A DNA stretch of 64,000 nucleotides from Reticulitermes lucifugus (GCA_026260175.1 JAKCWW010000771.1:1-64000), one strand, 5' to 3'. Numbered from the stretch's first letter, positions 48,346 through 60,779 are shown. The notes: a model not told the origin generated them from the letters alone. Numbers and translations: made by a program.

Positions 48346-48669
48346 ACGCCTGAGAAGACTTAATTTTTAATCGCCATGAAGTCTTCACGCCCGGTAATCG
48401 TAAACTATACCAGGCCAGAACAAGTAATTTATCAGTATAATATTTATGAAAGCTTTTCGTAAGTTATCTCAGTTTAATATCACTGTACTATTAAATAACC
48501 GGCTTCAGATAGAATTCATAAGCCCACTTTATTACTACACAAACTTGTAATTATTTTGCACAACAACCGTAGCAACCAATAAAATGAAAATTAATGGCAA
48601 GCAATGTCGCTGACACCTCAAGACTTTATAAATCCACTGCGTTTTTATTATTGATTGATTGATACATTC

Positions 48670-49290
48670 ATTCTTCAGTCTGTCTTACGACAGGTCCGTA
48701 GCCTCTTCCAAAGCGAGTTCTCCACAGTGTGCGACCTAGTGCTTCCTCTTTCAATTTTCAGTATCTACTCTTTTCCTTAAGGTCATCCAGTAGCTGCTTA
48801 CGTCTTCTCCCTCGTCTTCCCGTCATTTCTATCCTTCCTTCTAACTTTCCTTCAATCACGTGTTTCAGAAGGAAGTTTCTACGCGAGATGTGCCCAATCC
48901 AGTTAGCCTTTCTTCTTTTTATTGTATGTAGGATATTCCTCTCCTCTTTGACTCCGTGTAATACTTCTTCATTTCTCACACGATTGGTCCAACTGATCTT
49001 CTCCATTATTCTCCAGCACCACATTCCAAAACGTTCCAGATACTTCTGATCTACTTTCCGAAGTGTCCACGTTTCGGCACCATATAAAGCTATGCTCCAA
49101 ATGTAGCACTTCACAAGATGTTTTTAAAATTTAAGTCGAGTTTGGTTTTCTTCTTGTTGAATGCTGCTTTTGCCATGGCAATTCTGGATTTAATTTCACG
49201 TGTACACCTTGCATCATTTGTTATCATACTACCCAAATGGTTGAAATATTCCACATTCTCCAATTGCTTGCAGAAAATAAAAAAATTGTG
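48670..49290 (-). pseudogene. LINE 3' ORF remnant, family B
   Basis: The best preserved retrotransposon piece of the window. From 49280 leftwards the minus strand reads KQLENVEYFNHLGSMITNDA, then CTREIKSRIAMAKAAFN and KLDLNFKN. A one-base frameshift near 49115 leads into VKCYIWSIALYGAETWTLRK, followed by WCWRIMEKISWTNRV, NEEVLHGVKEERN, KRRKANWIGHISRRN and GRRGRRRKQLLDDLKE. After one stop, EEALGRTLWRTRFGRGYGPV and a final stop end the frame. The 3' end is a short (GATT)n-like repeat at about 48650. It is truncated at its 5' end before the reverse transcriptase core. The motifs suit an RTE- or L2-like C-terminus, but I cannot fix the clade. Confidence 0.92.
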
Positions 49291-49665
49291 ATGAGTGGCC
49301 TTCAGAAGCATAGCGTGCGATCCAGTAGTTCAAAGGTTGACAGACAGGACACACACACACAGAGCATGGTAATATCGTAAACCTACTATCAATCCTTAAG
49401 GAAGAAGGAAGGAAGGAAGGAACTCTTAACAAATGGCATTTAACACGTTTACTTTTACAGCAGTATTATTTATCATGTAAATGATAACGTCATGTAATTA
49501 TGCAAATTTTCAACCACATGCCATGACGACTGCATACGATCACGTGCTGACAATGACAAGGGAGATAAAACAGCCATTATAGATGTTGATGAAAGTAATT
49601 GCTATAGAATTACTTAATAACTGACAAAATAAAAATTATTACAGTTAAAACTGGGCCAACTGACA

Positions 49666-49694
49666 CACTAACTAACTAACTAACTAACTAACTA
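49666..49694. repeat. (ACTA)n microsatellite
   Basis: Six to seven uninterrupted ACTA units. Confidence 0.95.
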
Positions 49695-51500
49695 CATGGA
49701 GCAGAGTCCTTCTAGAAAAGCTCACAGCACCTTAGTTAGCCAATAAATTCTTATTTTGCACAACCAGAGGGCTCACTACTGTGTTCGTACAACCCGACAC
49801 TTATCCTTGCCTCTAGCAACATAAATCCAGTCCACGCTCTTCCATCCTACGTATTTTAATATTATCCTAAACCAAAATATTATTAGTCACAAAATATTTA
49901 TACTTTCATTTTATCAAATATTTTCCATGCCAAAAAGTATTTCGAACAACAATCATAACTCTTAATTATATATCTGTAATTTCCAACATACTAACATCCT
50001 AGCAGGGAGTACTGTTTTTGACAAGATTTGTAGTTTCGATTTTAGAGTCATGCAATGTACGTTTTACATTTTACCGATATAAATTGATATCAGGCACTTC
50101 CCAGAACGTCAAGTGCAGATACTTCACGCCATATTTAATTTGTATCCATTTTAATAGATTCGGAGATGAATTACGTAGAAAGAGTGACTCAAATTTGGGA
50201 GTCAAGAAAACAATACAGAAAGAAGATATGCAAGGAAAGAGGACGAAAGGAAAAAACGAAAAGATATATAAGCGTCTGTAGCGGAGACAAGCGACAGGCC
50301 TAAATAAAGAAACAAAAAACTTACGAATATCAAGTAGGCCTATTTATAACATCCTGTGCCAGGCTTACTTTGACGTCATTTATGATGAGAAGTGGGGCAA
50401 TAAGGCTAAATCCGTGACACTTACAACTATTCTGTCAGCGGTGTGTGACGTACTGTAATTGTTGGGAGACACAGGTAATTGTTGGTTTAAAAACATTGCA
50501 CACTTTCAAAACACCGGGACATATAATGCTAAGTATCTGGTATCTGGGGTAAATTACGCCAGCGAGAAATTCACTCCAAACTTTGCGTCGCCTCCGTCTT
50601 ACAAGATTAGTTACGTCTTAACTATAGGTTAGAGAATTTCCCTGATCGCACTGGGCCTTGCCTGTTAAATGACAATGGCCGCACGTAAGATAAGCTACAT
50701 GTCACCCCTGACTGCTATATTTTGTTTAAACTGCCGGACTGTATTTCGTAATCGTGCAGCAGCCAAATCCTTGTTTCTCTTGTGATCGCGGGTTTTGTTA
50801 CAATCGGCTGTGGTTGGTGGATGACCTCCATAGGTCAGCCTACGTGTGGAGACCGCCCGACTTAATGTGAGGTTTTATTGTTACAGGCGAAAAGCAACGT
50901 CTTTAAAACAAGTCCCCGTGGCAAATTAGACTTCTTATTGCGCACTCATAAAACGTACTTTCTTAGTAGGAAATTAATTATATTCCCCGCTCGTATATAT
51001 ATATATATATATGTGTGTTAGCCAAATTTATAACCAGGGATCGTAATATTTTCAATTATAAATCCAATTCATTAAAATCTGTCTCAAATGAAACCGGATT
51101 TAAACGGAAACCTGACTTTATTGGGAGAGTTACGAACTTTTGAAAAATAATTAACTTTCCTCGTAATAAAAAAGAAAGCATTTGACGGCAGATAATATCG
51201 TTTAATACTGATTTTTTCTGTACATACACATTCGTTACATACTGCTTCCTGGAATTTTATCTGAGCAGGCATATTCGTGGCACAAATAGAAAATAATGAA
51301 GCCAGATAATCTACAAAATTTGTGCAGACAAATTATAAGGAACATGGGAAGAAGGAAGAAAGAGAAAAACGAATAAAAGTAAACAAACCGAAAAAAATGC
51401 AAAGTAAGTTAGCTGTGTATTACTCTGTAAATATGTAATGTAACATTCAGTATGAAAAATGTGTAGTTATTTTGACCTCTTAAGTATTAAGAATATACGT
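49695..51500. other. no gene seen
   Basis: AT-rich spacer with a (TA)n run at about 50994-51012. No gene was recognised. Confidence 0.5.
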
Positions 51501-51806
51501 ACTGTGATGTACGTATGTGTATTCATGTATATATACATGTACGTATTATGTACTTATGTGTGCGTCTGTGTATGTATATATGTAAGTATATATTATGTAT
51601 GTATGTATGTATCTATGTATGTATGTTAGTCTGTATGTATGTATGTATGCAAGTACGTATGTATGTGTGTGTATGTATGTATGTATTACGTATGTACGTC
51701 TGTGTTACGTATATATGTATTATTTACGAATGCATTTATGTATGTATGAATGTATGTATGTATGTATGCATATATGTATATATATGAACTATGTATGTAT
51801 GTAAAA
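51500..51806. repeat. imperfect (TATG)n microsatellite, about 300 bp
   Basis: A long degenerate TATG/TACG tract. It produces two overlapping open frames made almost only of C, M, Y and V, which are artefacts of the repeat. Confidence 0.95.
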
Positions 51807-52139
51807 CGCATGTGTGCATGCACTCGTATTAAAACAGTAAGCGCCACAGACGAAAACATATTTAGGCGTTTTGAATTACTTTATTTATGAATTGAAATAA
51901 CACAGTCCAGGGCTCATACATATCTGAATTGCAGTTAAATCGCATGTTTCGTAGCTATTGTGTCACAGACAGAGTCATTTACCTAAAATTAGATGAGAAT
52001 ATCATAATATAGGGACTAACTGTAGCCTATTTCAAGCTACTATCGCGACTGCATAAACACATTTCAATAAATACGCTATTGTTACAGTTGTTGTTAAAGA
52101 ACTCATTTCTGAATTAAGCATTCATGAAAGGTAGGAGGT

Positions 52140-52415
52140 AGAGACTGAAAATATTAATGAAATCAACATACTGATATCCACAAAGTGAAGTAGCTGAGGC
52201 ATGTGTTTAGAAAGGATCATATAAGGGTAGGTAATATAAATTTAAAACGCAAATCACAAGGCAGAAGAAAAGTGGGATAGCACGGACTGAGACTAGAAAA
52301 TGTACAGACATGAAAGTGAAGAGGTGGAAACAAAAGACAAACAACAGAGAAGACTATTCATCTATCGAAAACTAAGAGAATACAAGTATTCTTAAGGGGA
52401 TGTTGAGTTGGCTTT
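52140..52415 (+). pseudogene. LINE 3' ORF remnant, family C
   Basis: One frame reads LRHVFRKDHIRVGNINLKRK, then SQGRRKVG, a stop and HGLRLENVQ. A shifted frame continues DMKVKRWKQKTNNREDYSSI. The order matches the C-terminal tail L-R-W-L-G-H-V-x-R, G-S-R-K-V-G-R-P, L-R-W-x-x-D-V, L-K-V-K-R-W-x-Q-K-A-x-x-R-E-E-W known from insect LINEs. Two stops and a frameshift are present. It is a third family, distinct from the CETWS and AETWTLRK types. Confidence 0.75.
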
Positions 52416-52419
52416 CAAA

Positions 52420-55164
52420 GTTCGTTGTTCATGAACTTCTGTGAAATTGCGCCTGAGCGGTACATGAAAACACTTCTCTTGACAGTGCGTGTAATGAAAC
52501 TGTAGTGCAGTACTGTCTGTGCCACTAACCCTTATTGCGGCCTCTGTGCTGGTTCCGTCTCTCGTAACGATGTCCAAACCATCTCCTACGTAGCAGACAC
52601 ATATCGTCTGTCTGCTCTCCCATCCAGTTCGTTTTTAGACGCTCATCAGAAACTTAATCGGTTTCTACGTCGTTCTCTAATTCGCAAACGAAAAGAGATA
52701 CCGGTGCTGAACTCCTGAGAACATCGCGATCTCGAATCCAATCTCCAACAGTCTAAGGACAGGTGCAAATCCGGAACTGCCTTTGGTAGGAAAGCACAAT
52801 TTCATTAACAACTGAAAACTTTATACTATTTCTTTCATAACCGTGTACAACTGGTTCCAAACAATCCGTCCAAGTTCGAACCCTGTGTAGCATTTCACAA
52901 ACTGGTAGATTTTTGTGGTATAAATTTACTGGCTGAACACGCAACCCACAAAGTGCAGGGCAGTAGCTACAAGATGGCTGCAGTACTTCAAGCTTCCCAC
53001 TTCCAGCCACAAACAGAGATCGCACAAAGTAATGTGCACGGGAGAAAGCGAAATACGTACAACACTTTAGTCGGAAACACGCAAGTGAAGACAGCTATTA
53101 TAAAACGTAGGAATAGATGGGATGACATTACTAAAAAGAAGATTAAATAAATAGAATATGATGTAGAGAAAACTCGACTAACTCAGCGTAGTGTCCGCGA
53201 CATGGCAATAGAACTTCGGGATCCACAAAAGCAGAAGAAGTTCTTTACTACCTCAGGGACTATTAGGTCTATAGTCGGATTAAGGAATCTGTTTCATTTC
53301 GTGTTCACGTACTTGGGGAACAAAGATGATCCGTACATTGAATATCTGGCACAACCACAAACTTCCATGACAGCTAGTATATTATCAGTGCGTTACAGTA
53401 CAAACATTTTTAAGGGAACCCATACAGAAACAATAGATTCTGTAACCTATTTAGTGGAAAAACCACACTGAAGTCTAATAAGTAAAAAATGCAGGAAAAC
53501 CTGACATGTGACGCCACAGATCCTGACATAATATACCCCAACAACTAGTAAGAGAATTCTTTAGCGCGCTTTAAAATGATAAATGTTATTGACCCTAATT
53601 TTAAGGCACCAGCCTATCAAACAAATTTGTTATTTGTTAAAATATTTATCACAATATCGATAAACTTGGACTGCAGGCTAAGAAGGCAGCATATAAAAGA
53701 AAGGAGGAAAATGGCGTCTGAAAGACTCAAAAGGAGCGATTACATTGATGCTAATCCCTGAATTTCGATGACAATAATTATAATAGTATTATCATTAACA
53801 TCATTATCATAACTAAAATAAAAATATTAAGCAACTACTAAACATAATACGATGTCAATACGTTTGTCAGAGAAAGTGTCAGTGTTCAGACAGAAACCCA
53901 CTGACACTTTGCAGTATAAGTTTCCTGTAACATGTGCAACAGGCTGCGATAGCAATAAAGATCTAAACTTTTATTTGAAATGTGCCTGGATAAAATCCCA
54001 ATCGTGACATTGTGTATCGTCAATGAGGTTTAGAGGAGTATTATCTGGATTGGGCTGCATTCGCCTTCTTCCAAGAAATTTGCAGAGCATCCTTCATCAT
54101 TCACTGTCCACTAGAAACTACTGGCTTCGTTAAACAATCCAGAAAGACAAATCTGTCGAACAAGCCGTCACATCTCCACTAAAATACCGTAGTGCATCAC
54201 AAACACCAGACTAGAGAACAAAAGACGAAGAGGCACAGAACACATCCGCGAGACAAAGATAATAAAACTTAAATTATAGCACACATCCACTCTTACCGTC
54301 CGGCATAGTCAGGGATTCTATTGCAATAGCTGTACTTCTGTAATGCAGATGGATACAAACTCTTTTCCATCAGCACGTCATAACTACGCGGCCTCTTACC
54401 ACGGAATAGCACCAGGCTCGACACTCTACTTTACTCTTGACATTCACCTTGTAGATGTTAACTATAATGTACTACGAAACACTGAGAAATTTCCAAATAA
54501 GATGTCGCTAAAATATGAAAACCGAAGTTACGCGTACAAATACGGTAGCTGCCCTCCGTATTGTAAATATTTTCATAGGAGTATTTGGCCGTTACGTCCT
54601 TGAAATTAATAAAAGTTAATATCAGTGGGTAAATACATTCTGTTTAGAGTCCGCCACATTTGGTACACGACACAGGAGACAGATTATCAACAGTGGCGTT
54701 TCAATATTCATGCGTCGTATATACAGTAGAATCGTACAAACGTGTGAACAAAGGTAAATACAGAAGTAAAAATAAAGTAGTCCTGTTTAATATATAAAAG
54801 GAAGAACAAAAACCGACGATTAATACAATTCTTTTGGAGTCAGAGGACGGGCGTGGCTTATTTAAGGTTTGTAGTCCTAAGTTTATAGTTTATTCCAGAC
54901 TGGTACGAAGTGGGAGCGAGGTGCCTTCTATTTCTGTGAGTTACTCGGTTTAGGCCGGAGTCATAGGCCATTTCTGAAACGTTATGGAATTATTCCGATA
55001 TCAGAATCGACTTATTTTAATAACAATTGAGCAGGGAGATAATGCTGTTAGTCCACCATGACTCAAATCTGATTCTCTCTATGAAATGTTGTAATAAACT
55101 TATTTTCTGCTGCAGTAAGACAAACTGCAGTCTCTGTAATAGTAGGGCACAGTAATCCCTGTGC
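52420..55164. other. no gene seen
   Basis: Several 60-90 codon open frames (for example 52753-53025 minus and 53202-53471 plus) carry no motif I recognise. They could hide a decayed element, but I cannot support one. Confidence 0.4.
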
Positions 55165-55345
55165 TTGACTGAACACCGCACCATGAAGACGTGTGTTCAG
55201 ATGAGATATAGCTTCGCACACAGGCATCGTCGGTAGAAGATGGACGTGAGTAGTCAGCGGGCTAAAGATCCGACCCCTTTTACCGGCCGGGAAAGAACTC
55301 CGGTCCCCGTTAGATACGACAAGGGTGGTCCATAGAGACGGTCTA
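55165..55345 (-). mobile_element. SINE family 1 copy, truncated and old
   Basis: Minus-strand landmarks 'accatgaagac', 'gagtagtcag', 'ccccttttaccggccggga' and 'ctccggtccccgttag' follow the order of family 1 tail and core. The B-box half is not recognisable. No target duplication is visible. Confidence 0.6.
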
Positions 55346-55656
55346 AAGCTGTAGAGAAAAGAAAAGAACGCTTTCCACTAATGACAACTGATCTCCGAAT
55401 CCTCCGTTTTCATTCTGCAGCGTAGAAATTAAAGCCCCTACTCGTAAATTTTCCTGTTTATTTTAGAGAAGTTTAAAGTTAAAAAATCCAGACACTAGCA
55501 GCCCAACAGATCTTCCTGTATTACTGTCTCATCAGACTACGTGAAGTTCAGTCGTTCTGCTTCTAGAAAAACACGCCGAAACAGATCGCAGGCATACTTA
55601 TTCTACCAAATCAGCTGATACTATCCCGAGGTATTTTTGCGGTTTATTAGAAATAC

Positions 55657-55820
55657 GACATCACACTACGTTCAATATAGTCTTCTCGGGTCATCAGCCG
55701 GGTTAACTGGTTTAAATACAACGTTTCGGGGACAGGCTCCGTCCCCATCCTCAGGCAGTACGTTGTGTTTAAACCAGTTGACCCGGCTGATCGCCCGAGA
55801 AGACTATATTGAATCATGTC
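55657..55820. repeat. foldback element, high arm identity
   Basis: The left arm 55671-55724 and right arm 55760-55813 are near-perfect inverted copies. The left includes 'ttcaatatagtcttctcggg' and 'aactggtttaaat'. The right includes 'tttaaaccagtt' and 'gagaagactatattgaa'. The 35-base loop carries 'gtttcggggacaggc' and 'ccccatcctcagg', the same core as in the foldback at 3242-3421. Outer flanks also pair in part ('cgacat' / 'atgtcg'). Confidence 0.93.
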
Positions 55821-57122
55821 GCCGCGAAAGTTTTAAAACTTATATCACACTATGTTGTTAAAACATATGAATTATCAAAATATGCGCTATTTATTTTTAC
55901 GCTTGCAGCCGAAATTTTCAGTGTTACCATACATACGTCAGTACGTAAGTTTTAATCAAAGAGGCGACTTTCACTGAATTTCATTTCACCAGAAAGGTAG
56001 TTGTTTCACAACTGTAATTTATTCTCAAAACTTATAACATTTTTCATTACATAATATACGCAGTCTTAAACTGAAAGCTGTTTCAAAGTTCAGATTAAGA
56101 TGTCAGGATCTAAAATGGTTCTGCCTGTAACAGATGTTCCTGAGTTTCGTATAATAATATAGTGGATAAGTCAATGTATTCGTACTTTGTCCTCGAGCTT
56201 CCATATAATGCCTACACTTCGTACAGCCTACACTGTGTAATACGCATGGCATACAGTGCCCAAAATATTTAGTGCCTGCAGTATGTGTTGCTACATTACT
56301 CAGAATGTTACGCATAAGGTTTGCAAACTCCTGAATGTTATTATTATCGGAAGTTTTGAGTAAAAATTGCTGTATCAACATATGCCTGCTTATCATCGCC
56401 ATATCGCTACTGAGCAGTTTAATGTTTCAAGATACTGTACCATCATGCATGCTATCAGTTCTTATGAACCACCGTGACGCTTACGCCCACGTCTGGCAAA
56501 CAATAATCTCCCTTGTAATTCTCTTTTGAGACGCGCAAAACTGTGAATACAGAAATGTGGAGGTCACTTTGAATAATTATCAGCGTAACATAATCGAAAA
56601 TAGACTTGCTTAATATTATCCTATCATAACTTACTGCTCCTTCCGTGTTGTAACATAACTACAAAAGCAACTCACTCGGTAATATAGACACAATTTAATA
56701 TCTGTTTCCTGTGGTATCATCTAACACTTTTTTTTGATAACTGTACATACAGTCGGATAAGACTTAATGGCTGACTTTACTTCATGGTGTTGTAAAATTT
56801 TCGGTTACAGACACGCACGTTCGTTAAAATGCTCGTAGTAGTGTAATAGCTGATAATCGGCCGCATGTTGATACAGCATCTTTTGCTCAAAATGACCCAT
56901 ATAACAACGTCCTCAAGTTCGGCATACCTTATATGAAACATCCTATATTTCTGACAACACTAAATATTGCGAACACTGGGCAGTACTGGCATCATGCGTT
57001 GTCACAGTCTGTGATTCCTACACTCTGTCGTTCCTGTACTCTCTCGTGCCCAGATTATGTAATTCCTACACTATAAACCGCCTAAATACTTGTATCTTCT
57101 GCTTTAGTTACAGAGCATCATT
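55821..57122. other. no gene seen
   Basis: A 99-codon minus-strand frame (56103-56402) without recognisable motif. No other features. Confidence 0.45.
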
Positions 57123-57134
57123 AACCGTACCATT

Positions 57135-57427
57135 GGCCGTGCCATGGCTCAGGCGGTTAGTCGCCGGCCTCCCACCGTGGAGGCCCGGGCTCGATCCCGG
57201 GTCAGTCCATGTGGGATTTGTGGTGGACAATGTGGCACTGGGACAGATTTTTCCCCCCCGAGTACTTCGGTTTTCCCCTGTAAATTTCATTCCACCGGTG
57301 CTCCATTACTCGGAAAATGAAAAAAAATGATCATCTTTCTCTTCATCTTCATCCAAGGGTTGCACAATAAGCCTTAAGGCTGCGGTGCGTCCGTAGCTTC
57401 TGCTGCGGGGCCCTTCTCTACAAAAAA
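57135..57427 (+). mobile_element. SINE family 5 copy with 12-bp target-site duplication
   Basis: The direct repeat AACCGTACCATT flanks the element at 57123-57134 and 57428-57439. Its tRNA-like head has a perfect A-box, TGGCTCAGGCGG (57145-57156), and a near-perfect B-box, GGCTCGATCCC (57188-57198), about 32 bases apart. The body contains 'cgagtacttcggttttcccc'. The tail is an A run (57422-57429) that merges with the duplication. With both promoter boxes intact it is the most complete SINE of the window and might still be transcribed by RNA polymerase III. Confidence 0.95.
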
Positions 57428-57439
57428 AACCGTACCATT

Positions 57440-58114
57440 ACTCAAATCACGCCGTTTCTTACAGTTACCACTACACCTTCTTCATTGCACGAAAGCCTAC
57501 TTCATAACTTATGTCTTACTGAAATTCAAGCAAGCCCTTAAATGCATGTTTTATTCTTACAGATAAAATCACTAGACTCCCATAACTGACATAAACACAC
57601 GTCCCCTCAGTAGAGCTAAATTACATGCAGCTTTTTTTTATTTTCCTCGAACACGGTTTAACTTTTCCGCGCTGCGAAAACGAGACACACCGGTGTGCGG
57701 TTGATTACTTAGAGCATACGCTTGGCGTGTGTCACCTTTAGTACAATAACGCCTGTCCTGCTATGTCTTTGACACTTTGAACTGCGTCGCAAACTTAACT
57801 TCTGGACGAGTACCATGAAAATGTAAAACAAAGCAAACCGGCCACTACAGGATGAGTAGTGTATCTAGTCCCGCGGCTTCTGTCCTCTTCAAGTCACATG
57901 TCACAACACTCGGTGAGAAAAAGAATCTTGGCTTTAAATCTGCATCGCCTTTCCTCCTGACGTTCCAATGCTGAGGAAAATACTTCGCCCTAAGAGAGCA
58001 GAAGTGACTGGAGGCTGCTTGAAAAAAATTGCACGATGAGGTTTACATTTGTACTCGTCACCAAATATTACCTGGCATATAACTTCAAGGAGGGTGACAC
58101 TGACGGGGCAGGCA
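57440..58114. other. no gene seen
   Basis: No supported features. Confidence 0.5.
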
Positions 58115-58330
58115 CACACTGGAAAAGTGAGAAAATCATACAAACATTTGTCCAAGGAACATGAAGGGAAGAAACGAGTCACAGGATCTACGAGAAGACG
58201 GAAGATTCACAAGAATACGGATTGTAAATAAATACGATTTAAGGATGTTGGCTGGATTAATCGGACCCATGACAGGGTCCTGTGGAAAACTATTCTGAAG
58301 GTTACAATGAACCTTATGATTACGTGAAGG
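58115..58330 (+). pseudogene. LINE 3'-end remnant, family A
   Basis: One frame reads VRKSYKHLSKEHEGKKRVTG, STRRRKIHKN, a stop, then DVGWINRTHDRVLWKTILKV and TMNLMIT. This matches the family A order of G-K-x-E-G-K-R-P-L-G-R-P-R-R-R, W-I-x-x-A-Q-D-R, L-V-N and M-N-L-x-x-P. Frame is largely kept, with one stop. About 70 C-terminal codons remain. Confidence 0.78.
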
Positions 58331-58880
58331 AAGAGCGAGTTATTGATTTGTTAAGAGACCGAAAGGAATGCCATATGGAGTTACTGAACACTAGATGGAA
58401 TTACACTTGAATACTGTGTCATTTGCATGCAACTTATGTTTGAAAAAGTATAATCCATTCCACCCAGATTTTTCTGAGTGAGTCGCAGTACTGATGTAAC
58501 TACGATGTATCGGAAAGTTGATACGCGCTTGGTGAAGATTCTGAACAATGAAGCTGCACAATCCCGCAGAATATCGATTTCACAACAGATACGTGCTGCA
58601 GCAGAAGCCTTAGGTCTCATACACACTAAGCAGTGATAAAAATTACATCGATATTAACAGTTATACTAACAATTTATTTACCACAGTAACTTTCTATGTG
58701 CATTTAACTATTCTAGTTCTTACACAAAAAGAGCAAACGTGGCATAAGTGTGTAAGTTTCTTCGCACAAAGAAATTCAGTGTCAAATTCTGGTAGGGAGA
58801 ACGCGACATACCAGAATTTAGAGTGTGTAATTTTAAGAAAAACATACGTGTATCTTTAAGCTTAAGCAGATGTACATACA

Positions 58881-59373
58881 CAGGGTGTATCTGAATAGTT
58901 TTTACAAATTTTCAGGGGATGTAGCAGGGTCAAAGAGGGACAATTTAGGGCAGAGAACATGCGAACGGAAAAGTCTCCTTCGTACCGAAATTGACATCGG
59001 TATTTCTTGCACTGAGGTCAACTCAAGAGCCTCATTTACGAGACCCTTTGGAAACAGAAGAGGGTCTGGTGGCTAGAAATCTAACAGCGTGCAAAAATAT
59101 TCACAATTCGCGAGGAATCTTTGAGAGTGCGCCAGAACATGCTATGAATTTGCAACGTCTGCAATTAAATTGATTCATTCATGAAAACGAAACGAAAATT
59201 CGCAAGAAAAGAAAACGCCGATGTCAGAAGTCAGAACTCGCGGGTTGTCTACCTCCCCAGCCGATGTATCGACGCTGATTCCGACCACACACTTCCTGTC
59301 TATTGCAGCTCCCCGTAACCCCCCCCTCCCCACAGTCTCTGAAAGTTTGTAAAAGTTATTCAGTTACGCTCTG
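58881..59373 (+). mobile_element. 493-bp TA-associated transposon relic with about 50-bp inverted ends
   Basis: The left end starts CAGGGTGTATCTGAATAG, followed by 'tttttacaaattttcagg'. The right end, read inward on the minus strand, starts CAGAGCGTAACTGAATAA, followed by 'cttttacaaactttcag'. These pair over about 50 bases. TA follows the right end directly and lies two bases before the left end, so the TA target site of IS630/Tc1/mariner elements is plausible. The interior at 59030-59175 reads LETEEGLVARNLTACKNIHN, then SRGIFESAPEH, which resembles a transposase C-terminal region (L-V-A-R-I-x-x-A-C, G-I-F-E-R-V-R-Q). Catalytic segments are deleted. Confidence 0.75.
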
Positions 59374-60638
59374 TATGTGTATAGATATGTATGTATTTTG
59401 CTTTTAATTTCGTGATATGCCGATCAGCGTAACACATGTGGTAGCGATTCTTATTTTTATTTGAGAGGAGGCCCATGTGATTATCAGCCGAGTCATGGAC
59501 CATCCTGATTGAGGTTTTCTTGGTTTTCTCAACCGCGTCAGACAAATTCCGGGTTAGTGCCTCAAATTAGGCCATGACCACTTCATTAATCATCCTTAGA
59601 ATTCATTATTCAACGGTCATTCCAATATTTGAAGACATGACTGTAACAAACCACAAAAAAGTACATAGATTCTAAATTATTAAAAAAAACTAGCGTTACC
59701 CTATACGTGCATTTTAAAATGCTATGCCGTTGTAAGATAGACTTTTGTCTGTCCTACAACCGTTCCTTCTATGTAGGTTACATTCTTCGCCTAGCGTCTA
59801 CTACCAGTCCCAATTTTCTGCCACCAAACCCATCTTGATAACTTAATAACCCCTTCCTCTCTATTAAGGCACTGGAAATTTCTCTCCTGGAGTAAAGCAG
59901 GAAAACACAGCACATAGCTTCTCCATGCTCGGTCCACGCCGACAAAGTTTAGCATCATCGCGCGAACGACGAATTATAGCTGTGGACTGCCGGTCTGGAG
60001 TTCAGTTTCTGGCTAAAGTAAACTTTGGTGGGAAGAGGTGGTTTGTACTGGGGGACTCTAGCGCTTCTGAGTACCTTACGGATATAGGGGAAACAAAACC
60101 TGCTATAATATCCAAAGTGTAAAGTAGTTTTTCTTGCTAGTTGTTGGAAATGCTATAGCATCCTTTTAGGGAAGGACAAAAAAGAAGTCGTTAAAAGCGA
60201 TGCCCAATCCAGCATCCTCATGGTTAAGTGAAACACAAGCGATAAAGACGAACCAGGTACCGTAAATGTAAACAATGGAAAGACACTTAACATGTTAGCT
60301 GGCGGACTAATTTTCCACTCCTTGTTGGCTTTCGTACTCGTACTTCTGACAAACTCAGTCATTTTGGCACAGAGAAAAAGGCGAACCGCATCCACAGAAA
60401 TTAAGATCAGTCTAAATACCAAGTTATAAAATAAATCTCCATGTTACCTTAAATTTACTGCATTTGTCGTGTTGTGTTCTACCTGATTTCGAGAAAAATA
60501 TTACAAAAGTAATAAATTACATTTCCAGGACGAGAAGAGGAGAAAGCCACACTAAGGCGCCAGAATATGCGAATCCACGTACTTCAGACAACCAAATTCT
60601 ATCTTTAGATAAGAATTTTCAAAATATTTTGAGGCCCT
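59374..60638. other. no gene seen
   Basis: Short open frames only. No motif was recognised. Confidence 0.45.
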
Positions 60639-60639
60639 C

Positions 60640-60765
60640 ACCAATACTACAATCACCACCACCACCATCACCGTCATCACCATCATTATCACCACCAGAA
60701 CCATCACAATCACCATCACTATCACCACCACCACCACCACCATCACCACGACACCTTCATTTTTA
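60640..60765. repeat. (ATC/ACC)n trinucleotide tract
   Basis: Degenerate CAC-CAT-TAC type triplets over about 125 bases. Open frames on both strands (poly-S/P and poly-V/M) are artefacts of the triplet composition. Confidence 0.93.
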
Positions 60766-60779
60766 TCGTTAAACATTTT

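Noticed and set aside
51515-51804. Two open frames rich in C, M, Y and V
   Set aside because: They are translations of a TATG microsatellite.
57135-57205. Possible functional tRNA gene
   Set aside because: A- and B-boxes are good, but the sequence continues as a SINE body with a poly(A) tail and target duplications. I could not form a complete cloverleaf with a matching acceptor stem.
60464-60776. Open frames on both strands with S/P-rich and V/M-rich stretches
   Set aside because: They arise from the ATC/ACC triplet tract and are not coding.
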